The notes under the pieces: generated by a model
The model's input: only the letters and a program-made list of their open reading frames with translations
Databases searched by the model: none
What the model was told of the DNA's origin: nothing
Shown: positions 1 to 7,736 of the stretch, in pieces
Layout of the letters: the number at the start of each line of letters is the position of its first letter
Position numbering within the stretch: position 1 is the first letter of the stretch
Origin: Streptomyces albogriseolus
Lineage (GTDB): Bacteria > Actinomycetota > Actinomycetes > Streptomycetales > Streptomycetaceae
Length of the DNA stretch: 64,000 bases
Direction: 5' to 3'
NCBI GenBank assembly: GCA_014650475.1
Contig: BMVA01000004.1
Coordinates: 186,001-250,000 of the forward strand
Made by a program: the position numbers and the translations under genes

Positions 1-351
1 GCCGACGGCCCGCACGGCGGCCCGGGGCGCCCCGACGCGCGCGGCGATCTCCCCGTAGGTGACGGTCCCGCCGTACGGCACGTCGTCCAGGGCGGCCCAC
101 ACCTTCTCCCGGAAGGGGGTGCCGACGGCCCGCGTCGGCAGCCGGAACTCCTTGAGGTCGCCGGCGAAGTACGCGGCGAGCTGCCGTTCCGCCTCCCGGA
201 AGGGCCCGGGGTCGTGCGTCCAGTCGTCCCGCACCACGGTCGCCTTCTTCTGCCCGGGCACGGTGAGCGAGGTCAGCTCGCCGCTCGGTGCGGCGGTGAG
301 CAGCAGCGGCCCGAGCGGGCTGTCCACGTGGGTCCAGTACGTCGTCGTCAT
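1..351 (-). CDS. ogt: Methylated-DNA--protein-cysteine methyltransferase (partial, 3' end outside window)
   Basis: Repairs O6-alkylguanine by irreversible transfer of the alkyl group to its own cysteine. The 117 visible residues start MTTTYWTHVDSPLGPLLLTA and run through the FREKVW and YGGTVTYGEIAARVGAP segments typical of the MGMT C-terminal domain. The catalytic PCHR motif would follow and lies beyond the window edge. The start ATG is only 5 bases after the stop of the upstream Ada-AlkA gene, so the two are almost certainly one operon for alkylation damage. The family assignment is secure; completeness of the gene cannot be judged. Confidence 0.93.
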   Translation of the reverse strand, partial: MTTTYWTHVDSPLGPLLLTAAPSGELTSLTVPGQKKATVVRDDWTHDPGPFREAERQLAAYFAGDLKEFRLPTRAVGTPFREKVWAALDDVPYGGTVTYGEIAARVGAPRAAVRAVG

Positions 352-356
352 GAGGG

Positions 357-1793
357 TCACTCCAACTCCCCTGCGGCTCGCAGGTGGTTCAGGGCGTACG
401 AGCGCCAGGGGCGCCAGCTGTCGGGGGCGTCGAGGCCGGGCGGGGCCACGTCGGGGTCGCCGAGCGCACGGGTGCGGATGGCGGCGATCGTAGGGTCGTC
501 GAGGCCGGGGACGGCGGCGAGGGCGTCCCGCGCCGCGTCCCGGTCGGCGCCGGGGCCGAGCCGTACGGCGCCGTCGGCGAGGGCGGCGGTGAGCGCGCCC
601 AGGGTGCCGTCGGGCTCGGCGCCGGCGAGGACGGCGGCCTCCGGGAACAGGTGGGTCAGCGCGCCGCAGGGCGCGTCGAGGCGTTTGCCGTAGCGGCGGA
701 CCAGCTCGGCGGCCGTGTCGCGGCCGACGAGCGCCCGCACGGCGACCTCGTCGGGGTCGGCGGCGCCGGGCGAGCGCAGTCCGGGGCGGGCGGCGACCAG
801 CGGGGCGAGCCGGGCGTCGGCGCCGAGGCGCTCGTCGACGGCGTAGGGGTCGGCGTCCAGGTCGAACAGCCGGCGCAGCCGCTGCACCGCGGTGGTCAGG
901 TCGCGCAGGTCGGTGAGGTGGACGCGGGCGTCGAGCCAGCCGCCGGGGCGGGCGCCGGTGCCGGTGTGCGGGCGCTCCTCGACGGCGGCGATGCCGGTGC
1001 CGTAGGGCAGGCGCAGGGTGCGCCGGTAGGTGCGCGCGCCGGGCGTCCCGGTGATCTCCTCGACGCCGGGGACGGCCTCCCGTTCCAGCAGGTCGAAGAC
1101 GGGGCGCGCCTGGTAGGGGCCCCGGTGGGCGAGCCGCAGCGGCACGCCGGCGGTGGGGGTGCCGGGGCGGGCGCGGCCCCTGCGGGGCGCGGCGGCGCGC
1201 AGTCCGGTGGGCGTGGTGGCGTACACGGCGCGGACGGTGTCGTTGAACTGCCGCACGCTGGCGAACCCGGCGGCGAACGCGATCTCGGTGACCGGCAGGC
1301 CGGTGGTCTGGAGCAGGACGCGCGCGGTGTGGGCGCGCTGGGCGCGGGCCAGGGCGACCGGTCCGGCGCCCAGCTCCGCGGTGAGCTGCCGCTGCACCTG
1401 GCGAGGGCTGTAGCCGAGGCGCGTGGCGAGTCCGGCGACGCCCTCACGGTCGACGACGCCGTCGGCGATGAGGCGCATGGCGCGGCCCACGGCGTCGGCC
1501 CGTACGTTCCACTCGGCGGAGCCGGGCACGGCGTCGGGGCGGCAGCGCCGGCAGGCCCGGAAGCCCGCGCCCTGCGCCGCGGCGGCGGTCGGGAAGAAGC
1601 GCACATGGGCGCGTTTGGGGGTGACCGCGGGGCAGCTGGGCCGGCAGTAGATGCCGGTGGTCTCGACGGCGAAGAAGAACGCGCCGTCGAACCGGGCGTC
1701 CCGGCTGCGCACCGCCTCGTACCTGCTGTCCTCGTCCGTCATACGGTCCAGTGTCCCCTGGCGGGGAAGGCCGGGCTGGCGGAAATCGGACAT
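357..1793 (-). CDS. Ada-AlkA fusion: methyl-phosphotriester sensor/regulator with AlkA-like glycosylase domain
   Basis: Domains in order: an Ada zinc domain (about 20-90), an AraC-type helix-turn-helix (about 95-190), an AlkA N-terminal domain and a short HhH-GPD region. Zinc and methyl-acceptor cysteines are C50, C54, C81 and C84, with exactly the spacing of E. coli Ada C38/C42/C69/C72, so the protein should accept methyl from phosphotriesters and then activate its operon, which continues into ogt. Odd: the glycosylase end reads VPGLDDPTIAAIRTRALGDP, losing the usual PGIGPWTA hairpin, and the block that normally carries the catalytic aspartate appears shortened before WRPWRSYA. Glycosylase activity is therefore doubtful. 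An internal ATG at 1742 (MTDEDSRYEAV) fits the usual family N-terminus and is an equally good start. Confidence 0.9.
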   Translation of the reverse strand: MSDFRQPGLPRQGTLDRMTDEDSRYEAVRSRDARFDGAFFFAVETTGIYCRPSCPAVTPKRAHVRFFPTAAAAQGAGFRACRRCRPDAVPGSAEWNVRADAVGRAMRLIADGVVDREGVAGLATRLGYSPRQVQRQLTAELGAGPVALARAQRAHTARVLLQTTGLPVTEIAFAAGFASVRQFNDTVRAVYATTPTGLRAAAPRRGRARPGTPTAGVPLRLAHRGPYQARPVFDLLEREAVPGVEEITGTPGARTYRRTLRLPYGTGIAAVEERPHTGTGARPGGWLDARVHLTDLRDLTTAVQRLRRLFDLDADPYAVDERLGADARLAPLVAARPGLRSPGAADPDEVAVRALVGRDTAAELVRRYGKRLDAPCGALTHLFPEAAVLAGAEPDGTLGALTAALADGAVRLGPGADRDAARDALAAVPGLDDPTIAAIRTRALGDPDVAPPGLDAPDSWRPWRSYALNHLRAAGELE

Positions 1794-1823
1794 GGAACCT
1801 CAGGGGGTCTCCCCCGGGTTCTT

Positions 1824-1846
1824 GACCTTGACACGGTGAGAAGGTC
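1824..1846 (+). promoter_or_regulatory. MerR-type operator within the promoter of the HEAT/MerR operon
   Basis: GACCTT (1824-1829), 11 bases, then AAGGTC (1841-1846). The left arm overlaps a TTGACC -35-like hexamer, and the spacer to the downstream AT-richer stretch is about 19 bases. This is the layout of MerR-family promoters, where the regulator sits between overlong-spaced -35 and -10 boxes. The MerR gene at 2559 is the second gene of the transcript, so autoregulation is the simplest reading. Confidence 0.75.
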
Positions 1847-1873
1847 TTCACTGGCGGGCCTGGAGGTGCTCCG

Positions 1874-2551
1874 ATGACCACGCCCAAGGCGGAGACGATG
1901 ACATCACGGGTGCTCGCGGGACTGCGGCACGACGATTCCTCGGTGCGGCTGCGCGCGGCGCTGGCGGCCGGGTCGGACCCGGACCCCGGGTTCGTGGGGC
2001 CGCTGGTGGAGCGGTGCGGGGTGGAATCCGTGTTCCATGTGCGGGACATGCTGACGTGGGCCCTGACCCGGCACCCGGGGACGGTGACGGTGCCGCGGGT
2101 CGTGGCCGAGCTGCGGTCGCCCAACGCCCGGGCGCGGAGCCAGGCGCTGCACACCCTGTCCAAGATCGGGGACCGGAGCGTGTGGCCGGCGATCCCCCGG
2201 TCGCTGCTGACCGACCCGGACGACGAGGTGGCGCGGACCGCCTGGCGGACGGCGGTGCTGCTGGCGCCGGAGGGGGAGGCGGCGGAGCTGGCGGAGGTGC
2301 TGGTGTCGCAGCTCGGGCGGGGCGGGCGAGAGACGCAGATGAGTCTCAGCCGGGCGCTGATCGAGCTGGGCGAGGCGGCGGTCCCGCCGGTGCGGGCGGC
2401 GGCGGACCATACGGACCCGCGGGTACGGGGCCACGCGCTGGCGACGGAGCAGTTGCGGCGCGACCCCGAGGCGGGGTTCGCGTACGCGGTGGAGGAGGCG
2501 AAGCGCGTGGTGTCGCTGGGGCCCGACGGACCTGGCGGTGCGGAGGGGTGA
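1874..2551 (+). CDS. HEAT-repeat protein
   Basis: 225 residues made of degenerate 30-35-residue helical repeats (for example SVRLRAALAAG, NARARSQALHTLSKIGD, DDEVARTAWRTAVLLAP, DPRVRGHALATEQL), as in HEAT/PBS-lyase-like scaffolds. No catalytic motif, signal peptide or membrane segment is visible, so it is probably a soluble protein-binding scaffold. The ATG follows GGAGGTGCTCCG, a strong ribosome site. Its end lies against the MerR gene, whose C-terminal half has the same kind of repeats, suggesting that the two arose together or contact each other. The function is unknown. Confidence 0.8.
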   Translation: MTTPKAETMTSRVLAGLRHDDSSVRLRAALAAGSDPDPGFVGPLVERCGVESVFHVRDMLTWALTRHPGTVTVPRVVAELRSPNARARSQALHTLSKIGDRSVWPAIPRSLLTDPDDEVARTAWRTAVLLAPEGEAAELAEVLVSQLGRGGRETQMSLSRALIELGEAAVPPVRAAADHTDPRVRGHALATEQLRRDPEAGFAYAVEEAKRVVSLGPDGPGGAEG

Positions 2552-2558
2552 GGCAGGG

Positions 2559-3563
2559 GTGCTGATCGGTGAGGTGGCGCGGCGGTCCGGGGTGAGCCCC
2601 CGGATGCTGCGGCACTACGAGTCGCTGGGCCTGGTGCGGCCCACGGGCCGTACGGCGGCCGGGTACCGCGCGTACACGGAGGAGGACATCCGGCGGATCT
2701 TCCACGTGGAGAGCCTGCGGTCGCTGGGGTTGTCGCTGCGGGACGCGGGCCGTGCCCTGGACGACCCCGGCTTCACCCCGTCCGGTCTCGTCGCGGACCT
2801 GGCCCGGCGGACGCGGGAGCGCATCGCGCGGGAGACGGAGCTGCTGACCCGGCTCCAGCGGATCGACGCGGCGGAACCCGCCGACTGGCAGGACGTCCTC
2901 CAGGTCGTCGCGCTGCTGCGGAACCTGCGGTCGGGGGACGCGGGGATGCGGCAGCGGGCCGCCCTGTCGTCGGTGGACACGGCGCCGGTGCCGGTGGAGG
3001 CGCTGGTGGAGGCGGTGCTGAGCGAGACGGACCCGCATGTCGCCGGCGCCCTGCGGTGGGCGCTGGCGCAGGCGGGCGAGCGGGGCCCGGAGCTGCTGGC
3101 GGCGGGGCTGGGGTCGGCGCTGCCGGAGGTGCGGGGGCGGGCGGTGCGGTGCCTGGCGGAGATCCCGGGCGAGCGGGCGACGGCGCTGCTGCGGGACGCC
3201 CTCGGGGACCCGGACCCGTCCGTGCGCCGGACCGCGGCCCTGGAGCTGGGGGCGCGCGGGGTGGCGGACGCGATGCCGGAACTGGTCGGCATGGTCGTCG
3301 AGGAGGCGAACGACGTCGACGCGGCGGACGCGCTGGGCACGCTGGCGGGCGACGCGGCGGTGGCGGACCGTATCGGGGCGGAACTGGCGGACCGCCTCGC
3401 CGATGCCGCCCTCGACCCGTCCGCGCGCCGCCGTCTGACGCAGGCCCTGGCCGAGATCCCGGGGCCGGCGGCCACGGACACGCTGAGGTCGCTGACCGGG
3501 GACGGGGACCGGGCGGTGGCGCTGACGGCGCGGTACGTGCTGGAGCTACGGGAGTCGGGCTGA
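2559..3563 (+). CDS. MerR-family regulator with C-terminal HEAT repeats
   Basis: The N-terminus (LIGEVARRSGVSPRMLRHYE) is a canonical MerR winged helix, followed by the dimerisation helix and then about 200 residues of HEAT-like repeats (for example DPHVAGALRWALAQAG, LPEVRGRAVRCLAEIPG, DPSVRRTAALELGARG). This replaces the usual small effector-binding tail and suggests that a protein partner or large ligand is sensed. GTG 2559 was chosen because it places the family N-terminus at residue 1 and follows GGAGGGG at 2542-2548; GTG 2538 would add seven residues and overlap the upstream gene. It is cotranscribed with the HEAT protein behind a MerR-type operator. Confidence 0.85.
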   Translation: MLIGEVARRSGVSPRMLRHYESLGLVRPTGRTAAGYRAYTEEDIRRIFHVESLRSLGLSLRDAGRALDDPGFTPSGLVADLARRTRERIARETELLTRLQRIDAAEPADWQDVLQVVALLRNLRSGDAGMRQRAALSSVDTAPVPVEALVEAVLSETDPHVAGALRWALAQAGERGPELLAAGLGSALPEVRGRAVRCLAEIPGERATALLRDALGDPDPSVRRTAALELGARGVADAMPELVGMVVEEANDVDAADALGTLAGDAAVADRIGAELADRLADAALDPSARRRLTQALAEIPGPAATDTLRSLTGDGDRAVALTARYVLELRESG

Positions 3564-3613
3564 CCCTGTTCCGCCCCGCCGGGTGCCCGCTGAGGGCACC
3601 CGGCGGAACAGGG
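3564..3613. terminator. Bidirectional stem-loop terminator
   Basis: CCGGGTGCCC (3578-3587) pairs with GGGCACCCGG (3593-3602) around a 5-base loop, and outer CCCTGTTCCG (3564-3573) pairs with CGGAACAGGG (3604-3613), with a small internal asymmetry. It sits exactly between two convergent genes, so it can serve both strands. Confidence 0.85.
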
Positions 3614-3616
3614 GTG

Positions 3617-4720
3617 TCAGCGCATCCGCCCCCGCTTGGCCTCCATGGCCGCCTTGCCGATGGCGCCCTTGCGCTTCCAGTCCTTGCGGAGTTCGGCGCG
3701 GACGCGGGCGTCGGTCTTGGCGACGATGTACTGGTTCTCGCGGAGCAGCTTGCGGTAGCTGTCCAGGCGGCGCTGCGGCAGCTCACCGGCCTCGATGGCG
3801 TCGAGGACGGCACAGCCCGGCTCGCTCTCGTGGGCGCAGTCGTGGAACCGGCAGTTCTCGGCGAGATCCTGGATCTCGGAGAACACCTGGCCGACACCCG
3901 TGCCGGCGTCCCACAGGCCGACGCCCCGCAGGCCGGGGGTGTCGATCAGGACTCCCCCGCCGGGCAGCAGGAGCAGGTTGCGGGTCGTGGTGGTGTGGCG
4001 GCCCTTGCCGTCGACGTCCCGGGTGGCCTGGACATCCATGACGTCCTCGCCGAGGAGGGCGTTGGCCAGGGTGGACTTGCCCGCGCCGGACTGCCCGAGC
4101 AGGACGGAGGTCCCGCCGGACACGACCGCGGCGAGCACGTCGAGCCCTTCGCCGTCCTGCGCGCTGACGGTGACGACGGGCACGCCCGGCGCGGTCGTCT
4201 CGACGTCCTGCACGAGGTACGCCCGGGTCACCGCGTCCGGCACGAGGTCGGCCTTGGTGAGCACCACGACCGGCTGCGCCCCGGACTCCCACGCCAGCGC
4301 GAGGAACCGCTCGATCCGGGCGAGGTCCAGCTCGACGGCGAGGGACACGGCGACGACCGCGTGGTCGACGTTGGCGGCGAGGATCTGCCCCTCGGACCGC
4401 TTGGAGGAGGTGGACCGCACGAACGCGGTACGGCGCGGCAACAGCGTCCGCACGTAACGGGGGCGGGCGCCCTCCGGGTCGACGGCGGCCCAGTCGCCCG
4501 TGCAGACGACCTTCATCGGATCGCGGGGGACGACGTACTCGGTGTCGGCGCGGATCACGCCGTCCGGGGTGGCCAGGTCGCACAGCCCCCGGTCGACCCG
4601 GACCACCCGGCCCGGCACCAGCCCCTGCGCGGCGTACGGAGCGAAGGCGTCCGCCCACTCCTCGTCCCAGCCGTAGGGAGCGAGGGCGTGCGAGGAGGCG
4701 GAAAGAGAGGAGAGATTCAA
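3617..4720 (-). CDS. rsgA: Ribosome small-subunit-dependent GTPase A
   Basis: Circularly permuted GTPase that helps late maturation of the 30S ribosomal subunit. An N-terminal OB-fold-like region precedes the G4 motif TKAD (155-158), the P-loop GQSGAGKST (209-217) and DTPG (260-263), and the zinc knuckle C290, C295, H297, C303 is intact. Length (367) is normal. TTG 4720 was chosen because GAAGGG lies 6 bases upstream and the protein then begins LNLSSLSASSHALAPYGWDEEW; GTG 4753 would add 11 residues without a ribosome site. A short ORF with its own strong ribosome site precedes it on the same transcript. Confidence 0.93.
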   Translation of the reverse strand: MNLSSLSASSHALAPYGWDEEWADAFAPYAAQGLVPGRVVRVDRGLCDLATPDGVIRADTEYVVPRDPMKVVCTGDWAAVDPEGARPRYVRTLLPRRTAFVRSTSSKRSEGQILAANVDHAVVAVSLAVELDLARIERFLALAWESGAQPVVVLTKADLVPDAVTRAYLVQDVETTAPGVPVVTVSAQDGEGLDVLAAVVSGGTSVLLGQSGAGKSTLANALLGEDVMDVQATRDVDGKGRHTTTTRNLLLLPGGGVLIDTPGLRGVGLWDAGTGVGQVFSEIQDLAENCRFHDCAHESEPGCAVLDAIEAGELPQRRLDSYRKLLRENQYIVAKTDARVRAELRKDWKRKGAIGKAAMEAKRGRMR

Positions 4721-4783
4721 GGGAAACCCTTCGAAGGGCGGCCCCGGCGGCACGCGTTCAGGAACGCGCGAGAAGAGGAGAGG

Positions 4784-4855
4784 TCAGCCGGTGGCCACGG
4801 AGGTGAATGAAACGATCGACTGAATGCGGGCACGGCCCATCACAGAGACAGCCAT
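4784..4855 (-). CDS. Upstream short ORF (23 codons) in the rsgA leader
   Basis: ATG at 4855 follows GGGAGGTGTGACCG, a stronger ribosome site than that of rsgA itself. The product is 23 residues beginning MAVSVMGRARIQSIVSFTSV and ending ATG (Ala-Thr-Gly) before TGA; it has no motif I recognise. The stop lies 64 bases before the TTG start of rsgA. It may be a leader peptide or upstream ORF tuning rsgA translation, or a genuine microprotein. Support is the ribosome site and position only. Confidence 0.5.
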   Translation of the reverse strand: MAVSVMGRARIQSIVSFTSVATG

Positions 4856-5043
4856 CGGTCACACCTCCCAAGAACCTCGTCACGAACAGCGCCCGTGGGC
4901 GCCTTGCCGACTCGGCACAGACTAGAGGGCCCGGCGGCGGCCCGCCATCTAATTTCCCGGCGCATCCGCGTGGGGCGCGCCAGGTGGGCGGGGTCGCCGT
5001 CCCACCGCCCCGCTTCTGGTACTTGGCACTTCCCAACCGTTCA
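4856..5043 (-). promoter_or_regulatory. Promoter and leader region for the short ORF and rsgA
   Basis: Noncoding between the rsgA leader and the MATE stop. On the minus strand TAGTCT (4924-4919) is a plausible -10, about 60 bases before the short ORF's ATG; no good -35 was seen. The rest (4930-5043) shows no gene or repeat. Confidence 0.45.
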
Positions 5044-6432
5044 TCAGGCACGTCGATTGCCGGATGAAGGGCTGTCGGGTCTTGCGTCGCCGATCTTCAG
5101 CCGACTGTCGTCGTCGCCAGTGACGGTCGGATGTTCCGTGCGCCGATACATCCTGGCAATGGCTGCGCACTGAAGTGCCATGGCCAGCGCCATGGCCAGA
5201 CAGATTCCGGGCAGCCCCCAACCCGACAGGCTGTATGCGAGTGCGAGTTGGAGCGCCGTGCCGCACACCGTGATCCGCGCAAGGGCGGCGCTGCCACCGC
5301 TGCCCTCGAAAACCCCGCCCAGTGCGATGAAACAAGCGAGAAGCACCAGGTACGGCCCCAGACAACGCAGATAGAGTGCGCCTGCCTCGGCCACCTCTCC
5401 CTCACTGCCGAAGACCCACATGATCCACGGCCCGGCGGCGAGCAGTATCAGCAGAGCCGCGAACCCCAGCGATCCGGCGACGAGCAACACCTGTCGACCG
5501 ATGGCCCGCCGCTCGTCGCGTCCGGCACCGAGCAGATGGGCGGTGCGGATGGCCGCGGCCTGGCGTACCGCGTAGAAGGCCATGGTCGCGACGTACATCG
5601 CCTTCGTCGCGATCCCGTACGCGGCGACCTCGCTGACGCCGATCCGGGCGACGACGGCGACGAGCGCGAGCGCCCCCGCCATGCGTGCGACGAAGTCGGC
5701 CGACATGGGAAGCCCGGTCGCAGCGGTCTTGCGCGCATCGGCGCTGAGCGAACCGGCCCGGTACGGGGCCGCCTGAGCTGCCTGCCGCAGTACGCCGTTG
5801 CGGTGCAGCGCCACGAACCCGCAGATGAGCGCGACTGTCCGGCCCAGCACTGTGGCGATCGCCGCTCCGCGCACCCCGAGGTCGAATCCCAGGATGAACA
5901 AGGGATCCAGCCCGAGAATCAGGCCGTTCGCGAGGATCGCCAGCTTCATCGGGGTGCGGGTGTCACCCGCACCCTTGAGGATGCCGTCGACGACGTTGGT
6001 GGCGAAGAACACCGCGATTCCTGGCAACGCGATCGAGAAATAGCCAGTGGCGAGGGTCAGCGAGTCGCCGCCGCTGCCGCCGAGTACGAGGTGGGCGAGC
6101 GGTTCGCGGCACAGGTACCCGCCGATGGCGACCACGGGTGTGACGAGTGCCCACAGGACCCATCCGCCGCGCACGGCGGAGCCCATCGCCGCCGGATCCC
6201 CCGCTCCTCTGGCTCGGGCGACGAGCACCGTCGTGCCCGAGCCGGCGACGAGGATGACGCCGAGCAGCAGGTTCTCGACATTCGTGGCGACAGCCACCGC
6301 GGCAACAGCGCTCCCGCCGAGCCGGGCCACCCAGACCATGTTGATGATCCCGGCCGTGACCCCCGCGAGTAGCTCGAAGTAGACCGGATACGCGAGCGAC
6401 ACCAGCCTGCGCCGGTGTTCTGCTGCCCCCAT
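5044..6432 (-). CDS. MATE-family multidrug efflux transporter
   Basis: 462 residues with about 12 hydrophobic segments in two related halves. It starts with the characteristic LVSLAYPVYFELLAGVTAG and has the first-half MATE pattern GIINMVWVARLGG and NVVDGILKGAGDTRTPMK. MATE proteins export cationic drugs in exchange for Na+ or H+ across the cytoplasmic membrane. It is divergent from a PadR regulator 56 bases away, with a long palindrome between, so drug-responsive PadR control is likely. This pair looks somewhat lower in G+C than its neighbours (more A/T third positions), which may mark later acquisition. The substrate is unknown. Confidence 0.92.
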   Translation of the reverse strand: MGAAEHRRRLVSLAYPVYFELLAGVTAGIINMVWVARLGGSAVAAVAVATNVENLLLGVILVAGSGTTVLVARARGAGDPAAMGSAVRGGWVLWALVTPVVAIGGYLCREPLAHLVLGGSGGDSLTLATGYFSIALPGIAVFFATNVVDGILKGAGDTRTPMKLAILANGLILGLDPLFILGFDLGVRGAAIATVLGRTVALICGFVALHRNGVLRQAAQAAPYRAGSLSADARKTAATGLPMSADFVARMAGALALVAVVARIGVSEVAAYGIATKAMYVATMAFYAVRQAAAIRTAHLLGAGRDERRAIGRQVLLVAGSLGFAALLILLAAGPWIMWVFGSEGEVAEAGALYLRCLGPYLVLLACFIALGGVFEGSGGSAALARITVCGTALQLALAYSLSGWGLPGICLAMALAMALQCAAIARMYRRTEHPTVTGDDDSRLKIGDARPDSPSSGNRRA

Positions 6433-6442
6433 GACCGCACCC

Positions 6443-6483
6443 CTCTTTTCGCTGTACCTCTAATCGAGGTACAGCGAAAAGAG
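6443..6483. promoter_or_regulatory. Perfect 18+18-bp palindrome, likely PadR operator
   Basis: CTCTTTTCGCTGTACCTC (6443-6460), the 5-base centre TAATC, then the exact reverse complement at 6466-6483. It ends 5 bases before the padR ATG and covers its ribosome site, and starts 10 bases before the MATE ATG. Bound protein would shut off both genes. A hairpin role in RNA is also possible. Confidence 0.85.
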
Positions 6484-6488
6484 ATAGC

Positions 6489-7067
6489 ATGGCAGGGTGG
6501 AGCGAGCAAGCGCGCCGACAGGCGCAGGAAGGAGCTCGGGGCGTGCTGGAGCTGTCAATTCTGGGTTTCCTCTTCGAGGAGCCCCTGCATGGATACGAGC
6601 TGAAAGCCCGCATCCAGGGCCTCAGCGGCCACATCCGCCCAGTGAGCGACGGAGCGCTCTATCCGGCCATCTCCAGGCTCGTGAAAGCGGGTCTGATCGA
6701 GCAGCGCACCGAGCCCGGAAGCGGTGCCGCGCCCCGCCGGATCCTGTCCCTCACCGAGGCGGGCCGCGCCGAACTGCTCGCCCGGTTGCGGCACCCCAAG
6801 GATGCCGACATTACCGATGGGCAGCGCTTCTTCACCCTGCTTGCCTTCCTGCACCATCTCCCGGACCGTGCCGAGCAGGCTGCGGTGCTGCGCCGGCGAC
6901 AGGCCTTCCTCAACATCCCGGCGAGCTTCTTCTACCGCGACGGGGAGCCCGTGCGAGCCGAGGAATCGCCCAGCCTCTTCCGGCAGGGCATGCTGCGCAT
7001 CGCTCGCGCAACCGGCACCGAGGAAAAGAAGTGGCTGGCCGAGGCCATCGGCAGCCTGGAGGGTTGA
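6489..7067 (+). CDS. PadR-family transcriptional regulator
   Basis: 192 residues. The winged helix at about 18-90 contains LELSILGFLFEEPLHGYELK, DGALYPAISRLVKAGLIEQR and RRILSLTEAGRAEL, all family hallmarks, followed by the C-terminal coiled-coil dimerisation domain (Vir_act_alpha type). PadR proteins repress efflux or detoxification genes and release DNA on binding a drug. Divergent from the MATE gene and overlapping the palindrome at 6443-6483, it is the obvious candidate repressor of both itself and the pump. The ATG at 6489 has only a weak AAGAG ribosome site, which lies inside the palindrome. Confidence 0.93.
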   Translation: MAGWSEQARRQAQEGARGVLELSILGFLFEEPLHGYELKARIQGLSGHIRPVSDGALYPAISRLVKAGLIEQRTEPGSGAAPRRILSLTEAGRAELLARLRHPKDADITDGQRFFTLLAFLHHLPDRAEQAAVLRRRQAFLNIPASFFYRDGEPVRAEESPSLFRQGMLRIARATGTEEKKWLAEAIGSLEG

Positions 7068-7193
7068 GCACGGCCCGACGACGAAGCCCATCCCGCCGCA
7101 GGGCGTGGTGGACGCCGTCGCCTCTGAGGCGGCGGCCACGCAGCGGGCGAGAGTCGCAGCGGGTGACCGGCCACTCGGAGGCCGCCGTGCGGT

Positions 7194-7646
7194 TCAGCCT
7201 CGGGCGACGGCCAGGAGGGCGAAGGCCGCGGCGATCAGGGCGAGGCGGCCGTAGTGGTAGCGGGCCCAGCGGTTGAGCTGCTCCCTCCAGTCGGCGGGGC
7301 GGTTCTCGGGCGTCCAGGTCTTGTTGCGGTTGTTGATCGGGACGAGCAGCAGCAGCGACATGATCACGCTGAGGACGAGCAGTGCGGCGGCGCTCACGAG
7401 GAGACCGGTGCCGGGGCCGGGGTCGCCCCGTCCCGCGACGGCCCATACGGCGACGAGGACGAGCGAGCCGATGTACCAGACCGGCATCACCGCACCGAGC
7501 ATGCGGCCGCCGTGGGCATGAGCCTGTTGGGCGCTGTCCTCGGGCAGTGCGTCGATCACGCGGTTCAGGACGAAGGCGACGGAGAATTCCACGCCGACCA
7601 TCAGGCCGACGATCACGACGGTGGCGACTTCGAGTGTGCCGAGCAT
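7194..7646 (-). CDS. DUF1772-type integral membrane protein
   Basis: 150 residues with four predicted membrane helices, a conserved GVEFSVAFVLNRVIDALP near the N-terminus and the LVPINNRNKTW loop with RPADWREQLNRWARYHYGR, as in DUF1772/anthrone-oxygenase-like proteins. Some relatives oxidise anthrones in polyketide pathways, but most, including this one, have no known substrate. The ATG was chosen because AGGGAG precedes it by 6 bases. It is divergent from a TetR gene, with CTAGC boxes between, so it is probably that regulator's target. Confidence 0.8.
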   Translation of the reverse strand: MLGTLEVATVVIVGLMVGVEFSVAFVLNRVIDALPEDSAQQAHAHGGRMLGAVMPVWYIGSLVLVAVWAVAGRGDPGPGTGLLVSAAALLVLSVIMSLLLLVPINNRNKTWTPENRPADWREQLNRWARYHYGRLALIAAAFALLAVARG

Positions 7647-7663
7647 GCGATCTCCCTGATTTT

Positions 7664-7727
7664 CTAGCGTTGCTAGCTGATGGGTCAACGCTAGATCTGT
7701 CGATGCTTGATTGTCTAGCAGTGCTAG
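7664..7727. promoter_or_regulatory. Repeated CTAGC-box operator between DUF1772 and TetR genes
   Basis: Palindromic boxes CTAGCGTTGCTAG (7664-7676) and CTAGCAGTGCTAG (7715-7727), with CAACGCTAG (7686-7694) forming an inverted pair with CTAGCGTTG (7664-7672). The boxes lie within the 90 bases between two divergent starts. They are probably TetR dimer sites controlling both genes. Confidence 0.75.
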
Positions 7728-7736
7728 GATCGGTCT

